Assembly: GCA_004009845.1 (NCBI GenBank)
Contig: RMBW01000090.1
Location: forward strand, 62,001 to 126,000
Length of the DNA: 64,000 nt
DNA from: Davidsoniella eucalypti
Lineage: Eukaryota; Ascomycota; Sordariomycetes; Microascales; Ceratocystidaceae
Direction of reading: 5' to 3'
Below, piece by piece: positions 13,087 through 25,928 of the stretch (positions within the stretch are counted from its first letter, which is position 1; each line of letters opens with the position of its first letter). A model generated the notes under the pieces. The model was not told the origin of the DNA and ran no database searches. It was given only the letters and a program-made list of their open reading frames with translations. A program made the translations under genes and the position numbers.

Positions 13087-13776
13087 ATGGGTGGCCAACT
13101 CTCTAAGATGATGGGCAAAATCTTTGGGTCCAAGGAGATGCGCCTTCTGATGCTTGGCCTTGACGCCGCTGGCAAGACGACGATTCTTTACAAGCTGAAG
13201 CTGGGCCAAGATGTCACCACTATCCCAACTGTCGGCTTTAACGTCGAGACTGTCACCTACAAGAATGTCAAGTTCAATGTTTGGGATGTCGGCGGCCAAG
13301 ACAAAATCCGTCCTCTGTGGCGTCACTACTTCAGCGGTATGTTGACGCGCCTCCATAACACCTAGTCATCCATTGCCATTATTACATGTCTTCCTGTCGC
13401 GTAGAAATCGCGATACGTACAACGTGTAGAATATCCACTAACAACACCTTGTTGATATCCAGGAACCCAAGGTCTAATCTTCGTCATCGACTCTTCGGAC
13501 AGAGTGCGCATGGAAGAGGCCCGAACCGAGCTACATCGCATTATCAACGATCACGAGATGAAGGATTCGCTGCTTCTAGTCTTCGCTAACAAGCAGGATC
13601 TTCCAGAGGCTTTGAAGCCGCAGGAAGTTACGGAGGCCTTGCAGCTGTCAAAGCTAAAGGACAAGGTCTGGTATGTCGTGCCTTCATGCGCTACTACTGG
13701 TGAAGGCTTGCTCGAAGGTCTTGCGTGGTTGAGCAACAATATCAAGGCCCCTCCTGCACCTGTTGCCAAGAAATAA
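13087..13776 (+). CDS. ARF6: ADP-ribosylation factor, Arf6 type
   Basis: Exons 13087-13336 and 13463-13776 (intron 126 nt, donor GTATGT, branch ACTAAC) encode 187 residues. It is a small GTPase of membrane traffic; fungal Arf6/ArfB acts at the plasma membrane in endocytosis and polarity. Visible features are the myristoylation glycine in MGGQLSK, P-loop GLDAAGKT (residues 24-31), switch I TIPTVGFNVET, switch II WDVGGQDK, base-binding NKQD and SCATTG. The longer N-terminus MGGQLSKMMGKIFGSKEM and WRHYFSGTQGLIFV fit fungal Arf6 rather than Arf1, which normally has YYQNT here. The splice restores the SGTQG codon across the junction. It converges on SSN3. Confidence 0.95.
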
Positions 13777-13778
13777 GA

Positions 13779-13812
13779 GACAGACAGAGAGAGATAGAGA
13801 GAGAGAGAGTGA
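13779..13812. repeat. GA-rich microsatellite in ARF6 3' flank
   Basis: A GA dinucleotide run with a few interruptions, starting directly after the ARF6 stop codon. Confidence 0.85.
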
Positions 13813-14501
13813 GCCATATTTGGTCATTGGGGTTCGCACGTAGCTTATACGTCACAACGACAGTGACATGGACGGCTCTCCTCAAAAAATCCAAAGGAGC
13901 TAGGAACATAAGCTGCTCTAGTGAATGGATGCCACGCCTATAAGCTTTATAATCATAATGAGCTCGAATATGCCTATATTCCACGCGAACTCGAACAAAA
14001 AAAACAATCCACCAATACCAATACCGGCTTCTTTTTCTGGCCCATACGATATATCCATTCACATTATTTAGTCTTTCCTGGCCAGCCACACCAAGGACAT
14101 CTTCTAACATCGGCGCAATTTTTCCATACCTCGCATACCGATCTACTCCAACCACTCTAGCCGAAGTTGTTTTATACCCAGTTTTGAATTTATAGTATAG
14201 TATACAAATTTTTTTTTAAGGCTTTATTGTTTGTTTTGCATTGTTTGACTAAATTTCATTGAACCTAATACATCTTAATGTTTTAATCTATGTTACTGGC
14301 TTTTAATATCTACCGCATGTACTGAAATAATTTACTTTCCAATACGATATTTATGCAAAATGATAGACATAATTGCTCTTTCAATATAATGCGGTGCCTT
14401 TCTTCTTCATAGTCAGTCACTCTATATGGAAATCTCTTTTTGTAGTCTTGAGGATCTGGGACATGAACAGAGTGAAATTGCTTCTACTCCGTTCCTTTCC
14501 T
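13813..14501. other. Convergent 3' flanks of ARF6 and SSN3
   Basis: AT-rich, with a T run near 14210. No supported gene. Confidence 0.6.
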
Positions 14502-15958
14502 TTATTCCTTGATGCGTTTGCTGGCACGGGCTAGCGAGTCATCGTGAACACCAGAGCGTTTGGAGCCTGGCACACTACCAGACCGCATCTCGTCATCTGG
14601 GCTGACTCGTCTGTGGGGATATTCATTCTTTAAGCCCTCAAAGCAGTTTGCTGTTAGTCTATCGCCCGACGAAAAGAATGGGTGCTGTAGAGCTTGAGTT
14701 GCCGTTAATCGTTTTGCTGGATCGTATTCGAGTAATCCAGCAAGTAGCCGATATCCATCGGCCCCTAGAGATGCATTTATTGGTCCACGCGGTCCTAGTG
14801 CTGCTAGACTTGATAGATTATTGGCACTGCCGCCTGATATCGTTTGATAGTACCATTTTTCAAGCAATGAAGAATTCCCAGGAGCTTTTGCGTAATGGTG
14901 ATGATGTGGGGGTTGTAGTAATCCTAGTGAACTATGCTCTGGCATAGCTGTGACAAGTGGCCATCGATCACGTGTTGGCATACCCATAACATCGACAATT
15001 TTTTGCATCTGACTGCGTTGAAACGGAACTGTTTTTTTGCTGTCCATTTTTGCTTCCTCTCCCTTGAAGATGGGCCGTAGAGAAAGAAGCTCTGCGAAGA
15101 TGCAACCAACAGCCCACATGTCGATTGGAGGCCCGTAGTGATGTGAGCCAAGAATAAGCTCAGGCGCGCGATACCATATAGTCACAACAACTTTATCACC
15201 ACTGAAAAGACTATGTAATGGCTTGCTAAACTGACGTGCAAGTCCAAGATCGCCAATTTTGACCTCGCCGGCGGAACTAACCATGATGTTGGCTGGCTTC
15301 AGATCGCGATGCAATATCCAGTTGGTATGAAGGTATAGACATCCGTTTAGAAGCTGGAACATGATGCTCTTTATGGCTGTAGGCGGTATTGGGTGACGAG
15401 GCTGTTGAGTGTGATGGTGGATAATTTGTAATAAATCGTGCTCACAAAATTCAAACACCATGAATATACACTTCGGCTCAAGAATAATCTCGATCAAGGT
15501 CACGATATTGGGATGAGACAGTTCAGTACAAAGCGACATTTCGCGAATGGCGCTCTGTGAGATTCCTGTATATGCCAACTGTTCACCCTCTTTGTCGGGT
15601 TTGAACTTCTTGATGGCATATTCGCCTGGTCGACCGCTGCGGGCTGTCGCTTTGTAAACTCGTCCGTATGTACCACTGCTAATGAATCCGATGATTTTGT
15701 ATTTGTCTGTAACGCGATATCGTGGTTGGTAGCTTTGGGGGCCTACACTCCGATCGGTATCTATAATAATTTTGAATGTTAGATTCAACGCTTCGATATA
15801 TCTTCATTGTTAGTAGTTGGATCTAGAGATGGTAACGCACATGAAGGATGAGATCTGGTTGTGTTCTCAAAATTGGTTGGCGCATTGCGTTTGAATGTGT
15901 TATGTGTGCGGGCAGAGCCAGGCCCTGAGGCGCTCGATGATGGGTTCGTCAGGCTCAT
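14502..15958 (-). CDS. SSN3: Mediator cyclin-dependent kinase (CDK8/Ssn3)
   Basis: Exons 15958-15841 and 15760-14502 (intron 80 nt, donor GTGCGT) encode 458 residues. CDK8 pairs with cyclin C in the Mediator kinase module and phosphorylates the RNA polymerase II CTD and transcription factors in the nucleus. Visible features are VTDKYKIIGFISSGTYGRVY (glycine loop), AIKKFKPDKEGE (catalytic Lys), SQSAIRE (the CDK8 form of the cyclin-binding helix), LHRDLKPANIM, GDLGLAR in place of DFG, and IWYRAPELILGSHHYGPPID. The insert GEEAKMDSKKTVPFQ is diagnostic for CDK8. The tail SGSVPGSKRSGVHDDS..RASKRIKE matches filamentous ascomycetes. Splicing replaces an unrelated intronic run-in; ATG 15958 opens a Ser-rich leader. 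Confidence 0.95.
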
Positions 15959-16736
15959 ATCTCGGAGGTTGGAAGACGTTGAATAATGAACTTGAATATA
16001 ATTGTGTTCTATCAAGATATTGTGTATAAGTGATAGTAGGATCTCCGGTTGCTGTGATTATAGTGAGATTGATATATTATTCTCTGGAATGGTACTATAT
16101 GATTTTAAATACACATAGTGAGCCGCGATTGTTAACAATGGATCGCAAGTTATAAATGATATGCCGTCGATTGTTGTCGAGTTTTTCGTGGCCTCATAAA
16201 TTTATGATATTACTGTATTAAGTATCGACGGTAAAGATGATAGGGTAATTATGATTAGCATAAATGTGAAAGTGTAAAAGCTTGAGATTTATTTTGTATT
16301 TATATATGAAGGTTCAGGCTGTATTATGATGGTTGTCTAAGCTTATCATATCGTATGCGCGCCATTAATTGAGATACAATCATATGATGGAATTTGATGA
16401 TGTGGCGTTGAGACCAAGCGCCACATTTCTAAAACCCTAACGGTGTTTATAAAATACATACACTGTACACGGCTACCATTTTGAAGCACTTGTTAGTTAT
16501 ACATCTGTACATATTTGTTATAACTACAACATTGTTTTAATTAATGGGATATACATTCGTCTCCATGCCTGCTAGTGAATTTTATGCCTTGCTGTATAAA
16601 ATACTATCAATAAGAACAAAATTGGCATGCTATGTGGTAGCGAAATTATGCTACTTTCACCAAGAGATCGAAAAGACAAGAGAGTGTAGTATATGTCAAG
16701 GCTCTGTCGTCCTTAGCTTTCTACAAAGCTCTCGAC
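15959..16736. other. Intergenic, SSN3 promoter and ARP2 3' flank
   Basis: AT-rich with no supported coding frame. It lies between the SSN3 start and the ARP2 stop, both genes on the minus strand. Confidence 0.55.
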
Positions 16737-18109
16737 CTATCTCGGGCCAAGCTTCTCGAGAACACGCACGCCTTGTTCCTCCCACTCTTGCTTCGTAACC
16801 CACATGTTCTCCTTGTCCGCCATAATGTTTGCTAAAACAGCACCACCGAGGAAGACCATGTGGCGTCGTCTGGGAGGATCCTCTATCCGAACCTTAAACT
16901 TGCTCAGACGCTCTGGGTTACCACCAAGCACACGACTGAGCCACAATTGCTTGATCTCCTTCTCGAGTCGAGAAGGTAGACCTGGGTACATGCTGCTACC
17001 ACCTGACAAAACAATGGCCTTGTACAGTGCCGAACGGACATCGACATCTGCGGCTTGGATAGTGTTGAACAGGAATTCAGCCATTCCAGGTTGTTCACAG
17101 TCAACCAAGTGGGGTTGGAACAGGCACTCTGGAGCTTCGAATCGCTCAGAGCCTACTCTAATCACTCTTCCATCAGGAAGAGTGTAACTTTGCACAAGGG
17201 TAGTAGTATCTTCAGAAAGGCGCTTGTCAAGCTCAAGGTCGTAGGACACATAGCAAAGCTTTTCTTTGATCTGGCGCACAGTCTCGAAGTCGGCCGTTCT
17301 GTTCAGTGCATATCCGCGACGGGTTAATAGATTGATCAAATTGCGGGTGACGTCACGGCCAGCAACATCGAGACGACGGGTGAGGTGGTTTAGTACGACG
17401 GATTCGTAGACGGGGACAATGTGGGTGACACCATCACCAGAATCAACAACGACACCAGATGAAAGACCTGTACATTATGTTGACGGTTAGTTTAGCGGCC
17501 ATTTCTAGGATAAAAACAGGTCAGAGGAAAGCCTACCCTGCGCGTAAAGCGCTAACACGGCCTGAATTGCGACATAAACACCACCAAAGTTATAACGTTC
17601 AAACATAACTTCGCACATCTGCTCGCGGTTCTTCAGGGGATTCATGGGAGGCTCCGTCAGCAAAATCTTGCGCCCTCTGGGATCAACCTTCATCTTCTCG
17701 AAGAAGGTGTAGTCCCAAAGATGCTGCATGTCGTCCCATTTCTTAACGATACCATTCTCCATTGGATAGCTAATCTGGAGCATTGTACGAGCGGCCGCAG
17801 CTTCATCGCCGCACATGATATCTTTGATAACGAGGTCATCGTCTCCCTTTTCCTCCGTACGTAGGATAGGTCGGCCGACAATTGATGGGTATTGAAACTC
17901 GGGGAAGTTTTGCGCGGCGTATCCGACTTTGAGGAAACCGGTACCTCCGTCAAGAACTATTGATTGGTAAGAGTCGGGATGTTAGCATAGGTCTGTTATG
18001 CGGTTTGGATTTGGTATGTTGATGCCTGGTGTGTAGAGGTACGGGAGTTATTTGCTCAATGTGGTGTGTTGATAATGTTAAAATGGTCCATACCAATGGG
18101 GGCAGTCAT
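16737..18109 (-). CDS. ARP2: Actin-related protein 2 (Arp2/3 complex)
   Basis: Three exons, 18109-18094, 17956-17537 and 17467-16737 (introns 137 and 69 nt), encode 388 residues, the normal Arp2 length. Arp2 forms with Arp3 the template for branched actin nucleation at endocytic patches. Exon 1 is only 16 nt and codes MTAPI plus one base; exon 2 continues VLDGGTGFLKVGYAA (nucleotide-binding loop), then PILRTEEKGDDD and IVKKWDDMQHLWDYTF. Exon 3 has SSGVVVDSGDGVTHIVPVYE, IVLSGGSSMYPGLPSRLEKE and the end NMWVTKQEWEEQG. All phases close exactly. Confidence 0.95.
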
Positions 18110-18760
18110 TATGGCTCGTCAATTAGATATGAGTCTAATTGGGTATTGCTAATAATTGCGGAAATATATGTGTGATGGGTGTATAAAACGATTGGCAGCG
18201 TCGATGTTGGATGTCGAGGGAGTGGCTATGCGTTGAAATGGGGGAAAATCAAAATGTAAGCTCTAGGCATTAATTCGTTAGTTAGTTAGCTTGTACAGTT
18301 CTAAGCAAGCGAGGGCTGGGCTAGGTATCGGTATCGGAATGCTAGGAAGAAAGCTTACTTGTATGATATGATGTCCTATTTGGTTAAATCCAAGATAACT
18401 GAATTTGTTTAGTAAACAAAGACTGAGTAAGGCTATCTCCCAAAAAAAAAACCTACAAAAGAAAGATATTCATATATCTGAAGCCGTTTCCGCTTCCACA
18501 GCTCTGGAAAGCTTCAGCGGGGCAGTCGGGTTTATCGACCACGTGTGATATATATGGTAGGGTATAACCCTATCATGGCAGCAACTTGCGTCAAACGTCA
18601 ACTCAATATTAGACTTTTAGTATCTGTATCGTATTGAAATAGTATTAACATAATAGAATTTACTATATATAAGTATATGCCACTACTTTGTATAATGAAC
18701 CAAGATTATACATTAGAAGTATCTTAGAAACAAACTTTTGTACCAAACGAATACCAAAAC
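18110..18760. other. Divergent promoter region of ARP2 and the racemase-like gene
   Basis: AT-rich. TATATATAAG at 18664-18673, about 90 bp before the racemase ATG, is a likely TATA element for that gene. A run of ten A's lies near 18440. Confidence 0.5.
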
Positions 18761-19606
18761 ATGAGAGTTCTCGTGGTTAACCCGAACTCCTCGTCTCATA
18801 TGACCGATGGAGTCATTGATGCCTTAAAATCACTAGCTAGTGAAAATGTATGTCTCGTCGCGCTGAACTTTATGAGGAGTCATTACTAAAAGATATAATA
18901 TATGCTAATGTTGTAAACCCCGAATGATAACCAGGGTGTTGAAATCGTGGGATACACTGCCCCCAAAGAATCGCCAGCAAGTATAAACGACGCCGATGAT
19001 ATCGTATCAAGCACACAAGTGGTCTCAAAAGATCTGGGTACTAGACAGACGTGGCTTGAGAAGTTTGATGCAGTGCTCATTGCGTGCTTCAGCGTCCATC
19101 CGCTGGTCAACCAATTCTACTGGCAACTACATCGCAAAGTCGTAGTAACCGGCATCTTCGAAGCCGGAATTCTAGCAGCGACAGCCTTGCTTCCGACGGG
19201 GTCTTTAGATGGGTTTCCTGAAAAGAAGACCCAATGGGGAATCGTTACCACGGGGAGCTTTTGGGGCGATCATCTAGAAGAAGGCGTGATACAAAAAATC
19301 GGGCGTAACGAAAACTTTATTGGTGTGTTCACCACTGGGATGAATGCCGGTGATTTCCATTTCACGGAACCAAGTGTCGTACAGGAAAAGGTCGCCGCAG
19401 CAATCGAGAGGCTTCTCGACGCCGGAAATATCGGAGCAGTCGTCATGGGATGTGCGGGTATGACCGGCTTGGAAGATACTATCCGAGCCGTTGCTATGCG
19501 CAAGTTTGGAGAGAAAGGACGTGGAATACTAGTGATTGACGGTGTCAAGGCTGGCCTCTTACAGTTGATTCAAATGAAGCAGGCTGATGCTATATTTCGA
19601 TCTTGA
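18761..19606 (+). CDS. Asp/Glu/hydantoin racemase family protein (Dcg1-like)
   Basis: Exons 18761-18847 and 18935-19606 (intron 87 nt) encode 252 residues. The family uses two cysteines to racemise or transform allantoin/hydantoin-type or amino acid substrates; fungal Dcg1 is linked to allantoin use, but its reaction is unproven. The start MRVLVVNPNSSSHMTDGV carries the N-terminal motif VNPNSS. The first catalytic Cys is in LIACFSVHP and the second in VVMGCAGMTG. GIFEAGILAA is the conserved middle block. The splice gives SLASENGVEIVGYTAP, restoring the usual spacing. It converges with the sugar transporter 290 bp away. Confidence 0.88.
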
Positions 19607-19893
19607 TGGCTTAGCTTCATTATGTTGGACTAGTTCTACATAATTTCTAAAAAGTCCTAATGATATAGTGTAAATCACATTGGCTAGAATAGATAAAAAC
19701 GATATTCACTTCTATAGTTGGCGTACATGCTAAGCATATGATGTACTTCATGGAAAATAAATGTTATTGGAAATATATTTCACGTATCTAGCGGGCAATT
19801 TGAGGCTACGATAATGGTTATAGAGCACTTTGGGTGAGATATCACACTTGTGATATGGCAGTGAATTATATAGTAATGCTAAAGCTAGTGACA

Positions 19894-21497
19894 TCAGTCA
19901 AGGCGGCGAATACGTCCCCAAACATCATCAGCATTTCTTTTACCCTTGGTTTCCGGAACGCGCCAGAAGACAAACATGAAAACAAAGCAAGCATTGATAG
20001 CAAAGATATAGTATATCCAGCCAGCACCACCAAAGGTTGTGTTGAGGAAGCTGTTGGCGATGGGGAAGAACTGAGCAATCAAGAAAGTTGCGATATAGTT
20101 GGCACCCAAGGTCCAGCTTTGGGCGGCACCAACTGCTTCTTGGTTGACCAGCTCAGATGCCATAATGAATGGTACTGGGCCAAGACCAACAGCGAAGAAG
20201 CCGACAAACCCAAGGACGGCTAGAGCTGAGACGTATTTGGCACCGACTTGAATAGAGAAGGCCAAGATAGCTGAGCTGGCACCTTGGCCAGCAATGGACA
20301 GAAGTAGACATTTACGACGACCGAGAGTATCAGGAAGAGGCGAGCAAAGAGCTGTTGTTCCCAGATTCACTAGTGAGATGATGATCGTGAGGAGTGCCGA
20401 ACTGACGGGTAGAAGGTCATTCAGGAGGGAAACAGAATACATGATGATACTATTGATACCACACAGTTGTTGACCTGTGGCAATACCAACACATGCAATG
20501 ATGCCTTGAAGGGTATCAGGGTCACGCAAGGCCTCCATAAAGCCGATGTGAGCTGTGCTCGGGGAAGAAGAGCTTGGCGCGGCAGACGACAGTAGACCCT
20601 CTTGTTCGGCAGTGATAGCTTCGTGAGCTACATCATAGTCCTTCCAATCGATGGTCTCTTCTGTGACATCTGTACTAGGGCCGCGGATACGCAATAAAGT
20701 ACGCTTGGCTGTGAGAAACTTGCCTTGGCTTGCAAGCCACGCGGGACTTTCGGGAAGGATCGAAAGACCGGCAATGTGGACAATAGCTAATGCGATACCT
20801 GAGCCCAGGATCCAACGCCAGGCACTACCGTGAGAAAGGAAATAGCCCTCTATTTGAGTGAAAAGGATGCCAACATTGATCATGACCTGTGTCGAGGTAC
20901 CAAATAGACCACGAGCTGCAGGAGGAGCAACCTCGCTGACATACAGCGGAACGATGACAGTGGCAGCACCAGCGCCTACACCTCCAATAAGTCTACCGAT
21001 GAGGAAGAACCCAACACTGCTAGCTAGAGTTTCAAAGATAGCACCGACGAGGAAGCATAGTCCCGTCATACGCATGGCAGGACGACGGCCAACAGCAGTT
21101 GTGATAGGTCCAGAAACTAGAGCACCGCCTAGACCTCCAACAGTGAATATGGATGAGATAGTAGCAAAAGTTGCCTCGGTCATGGGGATACAGCTGGGCA
21201 AAAGCTCTGAGGTTGTAGACGAGGTTGTAGACGAGGAATCTGATAGCCATCGACTAAGCTGTGAAGCGATAGACGAGGCAGGCTTTAGTTTACATGTGAT
21301 GGCATCTTGTGGGGCATTTAGCTCGGCCTGTGAGTGATATATCATAGGTTAGTAAAACATTATATTTACTGATATAGAATAGAACCGTCCGCACTTACAA
21401 TGTGAAAGCCGAACTGAAGGGGACCTAGAGCTGCAAGAAATACTATGAAGAAGACATAAAAGCCTGCTTGACTTGAAACAGCGCCTGTAGGAGGCAT
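19894..21497 (-). CDS. MFS sugar transporter
   Basis: Exons 21497-21399 and 21327-19894 (intron 71 nt, GTAAGT..CACAG) encode 510 residues. Exon 1 gives the first membrane helix, with FVFFIVFLAALGPLQFGFHI, and exon 2 begins AELNAPQD. This GxxxGFHI-AELNAP form is like the Vps73/Ybr241c branch of hexose-transporter-like proteins, some of which are vacuolar. The sugar porter signatures are present: VGRRPAMR, IGGVGAGAATVIVPLYVSE, LPESPAWLASQ, GQQLCGINSIIMYS, DTLGRRK and, near the end, RVPETKGK. Twelve helices are expected. The substrate is not known. It diverges from the NDUFB7 gene. Confidence 0.92.
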
Positions 21498-22176
21498 CGC
21501 GTATAGATAGAAGATGATTTCCCAAGGTAATAAGATGTATACACGCCTTTACGTGAGCTTATAGAGACAAATATAGTGAAAAGATGGCAGTATATGTAGG
21601 AGAAAAGCTTTGGTACCCCTATGGTAGCGACAATTCACGGCTTTATATTGTTACTGATGTGTAGTATATGTATAGTTATAGGAGAACAACAAACAAGTCT
21701 GTCTAGCTGTTATGCAGCAAGTTGGTCATAGGACCCAAAAAAGCTCAAAGTCTGGAAAGGAAGCTATAGCAGAGATATCTATCGAATAAGGATGGCAGAG
21801 CGATGCCAGCTCAAGAGACAAAAATATAGATAGATACATATCATGTATGGCCTGTTCTATTCTGACCTGCTTACCTTGCTACGTTGCTGTGGGGCTGAGT
21901 GATAATTCTCGGTAAGGCCTACCAATCAACCAGCTGTGAATGGCTACTGACCGGGATTACGTAACCGAGTTCTACACCAAGCTACAGTCTACCATAAACC
22001 CGAGAAAATGATGATTGTGAAGACTTGACTGGATCCTAATATTCGGCAAACCTACCACCAATTGGCTTGAAGCATTGCTGTGCTGCCTTTCTTTTTGTCA
22101 CTATCCTCCCCATTCTTTAATCGAGGATATAGCTTGCGGATCTTTCGAATATTAACTTGCCCCCTTGCCGAACACG
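21498..22176. other. Divergent promoter region, sugar transporter and NDUFB7
   Basis: 680 bp without a coding frame. It serves both flanking genes. Confidence 0.55.
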
Positions 22177-22654
22177 ATGACTACTCCCGCAGAAGAACCA
22201 GTTCGCCGTAAGACACAATCTACTCCCATTGCTTACCTCTGCAATACCAAAACCGCTATACAACTTGCTAGGGTACCAACCTGGATACTGGATATGCTGT
22301 AAACAATGGTAGCAAATTTCCACTAACAAATTTATCCGTCTGTAGGCGCCACGCGCGAGGAGATGAGAGATGCTCGTCTACCACTAGCTTATCGCGATAG
22401 CTGTGCGCACCTTCTTATTCCGTTGAACCGTTGTCGTTACGATACATACTATCTGCCATGGAAATGCGAGGTGCGCCACAACAACAGTTAGTTCTATGTC
22501 TGGTAGGGCTAAGAGATTGCTAACTTTTCCATTCATTGGGTAACAATAGGACGAACGCCATTCTTATGAAAAGTGCCAATACGTCGAATTCAAGAAGCGT
22601 GTTGCTAAGATGGACGAGCTGCGGGCCGCGAAAGGAGGTGCGCGTAGCAACTAG
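22177..22654 (+). CDS. Complex I subunit NDUFB7 (B18), CHCH protein
   Basis: Three short exons, 22177-22207, 22346-22470 and 22550-22654 (introns 138 and 79 nt), encode 86 residues. It is an accessory subunit of mitochondrial NADH:ubiquinone oxidoreductase on the intermembrane-space side. Key blocks are EEMRDARLPLAYRDSCAHLL, LNRCRYDTYYLPWKCEDE and HSYEKCQYVEFKKRV. The cysteines form twin CX9C motifs (CAHLLIPLNRC and CEDERHSYEKC), the CHCH fold imported by Mia40. The last intron splits the second motif at WKCE/DERH. A complex I gene rules out the Saccharomyces and fission yeast groups. Confidence 0.92.
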
Positions 22655-23174
22655 GCTAACAAATAAGCTTCTAGACTACTTATGGCATAAAAATTCAAGA
22701 GACAGAGGTCACAAGATCACTACTATCAAGCCCCGACATTACTACAGAGACATCAATGTAGGACAGAAACAGTACAAGCCAACAGGTCAAATATTCAGAA
22801 TCCATAATACAAAACCCAAAGATATCAAATTGATACATGTCACTAGATCATAGTGTCACGGAAACTTGATAATTGTATCTATCCATTAATCAAATGTGGG
22901 TTTATAATTTCTACTAAACCAAATCCATGATTTTTAAAAGCTTGTTTATTTATTTACTAGTGTGACTATTGTTGCTGCCGTTTTTTCTTAATAACATGAT
23001 TAGCAGTGTTGTGTTTTGCAACTTGATATCTTAAGTCTATGGTCGGTATCTATGGGCTTATATTATGAGTTAAGTCCTGTTACTATTTTTTTTTTCGACA
23101 CTATGATCAAGTAATCAGATACTGCTAGCGATTGTACAGATATTACCAAGCTGTTCCATAAATTTAATAGGACC
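22655..23174. other. Convergent 3' flanks
   Basis: AT-rich space between NDUFB7 and the coilin-like gene. Open frames here are run-on from NDUFB7 and are not supported. Confidence 0.55.
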
Positions 23175-25277
23175 CTAGGTTGTGGGCTTAGCTGGCATGG
23201 CGAGAATGCGCATATCTAGATCGGCCGAGTAGTCTAACGTAGACACACCGGCATCCTCTTCAAGACTATCATCGTCATCAGGCGCTTCAAACCCACTATA
23301 TATACGGGCACCAGTATGAGGATCGTACTGTCTTTCGGGGGCTTCAATGGCATAGTCGCGCTGAGATAGCCGAACGTCGAATGAAGAGTGATCATGCACA
23401 TTTATCACAATTCCAGTGACATGAGACAGTGTTGGAGTCCATCCTGTAGCAGCAGAGAGAAGAAGCTTCTTATATACCACTACCATGCCCGTTTCAGCCT
23501 GACCGGGCTCCATTCGTGAAAGGGTGGTAAGGTCCTTAGGCGGTTCCGGAAGATCCTCAAAGGGACTATCTTCGTGTTCTTCTACGCTTCTTTCCGGTTC
23601 GTTGGTGCTATTCACATGACCTAGATCAGACTTATACTGTTGCACATCATCGTCGTCATAGGGAAGATGATCAACTTGAGCATTATCATCCCAGCCATCA
23701 CGTTTTCGTTTCCGTGTGCTATTGTTTTGTTGAGAATGCCAGCGCTGGACAAATGGAAACGGAGGCTCGGGCAACATTTTCGACTTCACGCAGTCGACAG
23801 CACTAAGCTTGATCTTGTTACGCCAGCTATCAACATCCTGTACAGAGATAGGAGATGATGAGGATCCTTCAAGCCGTTCTAATGGCTCTAGGAGAGAGGC
23901 TGAATCCCACCCTAATGTAGACGGTTGATGATGATCCATGCTAGATAAAGATTGAAGTAATGCTAGCTTACGACGTTGTAGCTCATCTGGTATAACATCT
24001 TGTGTAGCATTAACTACCGGCTCACCAGTGTTACTCTCCGTCTTTTTATTGTTTGAAGGTGGATCAAGAACACGGCGGGTCTGCAGAGCCCGGCGCCGAC
24101 GCTCATTACGCTTTTGTGTTTTAGTCAACGGGTTGCGATTTGAGGGTTCAGGTATTGTTGTTGATGCCAGAGATGGTTTGGTGGTGGTTGTAGGCGCATT
24201 GATCTGTCTTGCCATTTGTGATGTACAGTTTGAGTTTGGACTTGGCCTGGATTCAGAACTAGAATCAGAGTTGGAATCAGAGCTAGAATCGGAGCTTGAG
24301 CCAGAAGCCTCACTCATATCTAAGTCAGAGTCAGACTCGGAGTCGGAATCGGAATCAGAGCTTGTATCAGATAGAGCTTGACTTCCATGTGCAGTAGAGG
24401 TAATAGCGCGCATCGTGCTATTCCTCTTGGACGATGCTTCCTCTGGTGGTTCATCGTCATCATCATCGGAGCTATAATTATATTGTTCATTGATTGGCTT
24501 CGGGTTTTGCGGTGCAGTTGCTGATGGTGCACTTTCAGTATAGATATGTTGGCTACTATCATCAATTAGGTTAGTCTCCTAGGCGCCAAACATTAATTCT
24601 ACAATTGATATCCATACCTATACGGATGTGTGTCATTGCAAGTCTGTTGCTCTTTTGGACTCGTTGTCGTAGTATTTGACGTAATTTGTAGCGGGGGGTG
24701 ATTGTCCTTGAAATTCCGAAGTACTATATCTCCAGTGCCTCTACGGCGACGTTTCACCATAGGTAAACTATTGTATGAACCCGACTCTATACTATAGTTA
24801 TGAGGTGAGTATTGTGAGGTTGAAGAGGGGTGGTCAATGGTTATAGCAAGGCATCTGTCAAGACAATGCACATCATCCTTCACTACTAAGCGTCCAGAGA
24901 CTTGGCGGGCATGTAGTTCCTCCAGTTCAGCAGGTCGAATTCTGTTGCGCATAATCGTTAGTACCAAATTAAAAATTATGTTGAAATCAATAAAGCCACA
25001 GTCGGATAATCGAAACCTACAATACTTCGTCATCTTCCTTGAGAAGATCCACGACCCTTTGTGAATGGAGACATTCAAAGCCCGAACAATTCTGGCGGTC
25101 AACAAGCTCGACAACAAAGTTGCCTATGTATTCTGGGCTCCCTGGACTGACAAGAGGATATACATCATGGACTCGTCGCAGGAGGCCTTGTATCGTGAGT
25201 GATGCATCGCATGGCACACTCCACAGGATACGCGCCTCTGGCACGCCAGAAGGTCGCAATATCAAGCGCAATCTCAT
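23175..25277 (-). CDS. Coilin-like nuclear protein
   Basis: Exons 25277-25021, 24941-24618 and 24555-23175 (introns 79 and 62 nt) encode 653 residues. The N-terminus MRLRLILRPSGVPEARILWS followed by TIQGLLRRVHDVYPLV and FVVELVDRQNCSGFECL resembles the ubiquitin-like N-terminal self-interaction domain of coilin, the Cajal body scaffold. Residues about 255-300 are an acidic Ser/Asp tract (SDSDSDSESDSD and SSSDSSSDSNSDSSSES), followed by the basic KTQKRNERRRRALQTRR, a likely nuclear signal. The C-terminal 130 residues (GMVVVYKKLLLSAATGWTP, LSHVTGIVINVHDHSSFDVRLS) look like the coilin Tudor-like domain. The assignment rests on this end-to-end architecture. The name is likely, not certain. Confidence 0.75.
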
Positions 25278-25928
25278 TTAGACTGTGGAGCTGTAATTGA
25301 CTATCGAGCCAATATCACAGAGTATTAAATCGAAAGAAAATCGAAGGTAATGGTTGGAAAAAGAAGACGTCTTATCCGATTCGCATGTAGTTAGGTTAGG
25401 CGATATCAACATGCCATGCGTCTGGTTGTGTTGACGTAGAGTATATAAAGCAGGCGCCGAGAGTGATTTGAGAAAGAGGCAAGAGCCGGATGTGCTCGCA
25501 GTTTCGGGTTATTGTCGCATGTATCGGATATGGTAACACCTCGCTGGCTTGATGGATTGATGTTATTGCTGATAGATATGGCGATAGTTTTGGAGATCGG
25601 TAGATTTTTTTTCTTGGACTTGTTGCGATTTTTGGTGGTTAATGGTCTAAAATATTAAGTTTTACTTGCATGCATTCGTTACAACACGCGCCAGTCTGAG
25701 AAATTTGTGGGTCTATTAGTAAATAATAGAATATCATGGGCTTGTCAATAACGTCAACGTATTCACTTATAGTTAACAGAAAAAAATTAACAATTCAATA
25801 CAGATATATATATGTGTAGAAATAAACAAAGTTTGAAAAAGACTTGTGTATTGCTAATAAATATTGCAAAGGAAATAATTTACAGGACATACTGTCTGAT
25901 ATGCTGTTGTTGGACGAGAACTTTGCTC
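25278..25928. other. Promoter of the coilin-like gene and RIB1 3' flank
   Basis: 650 bp, AT-rich. No supported gene. Confidence 0.55.
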
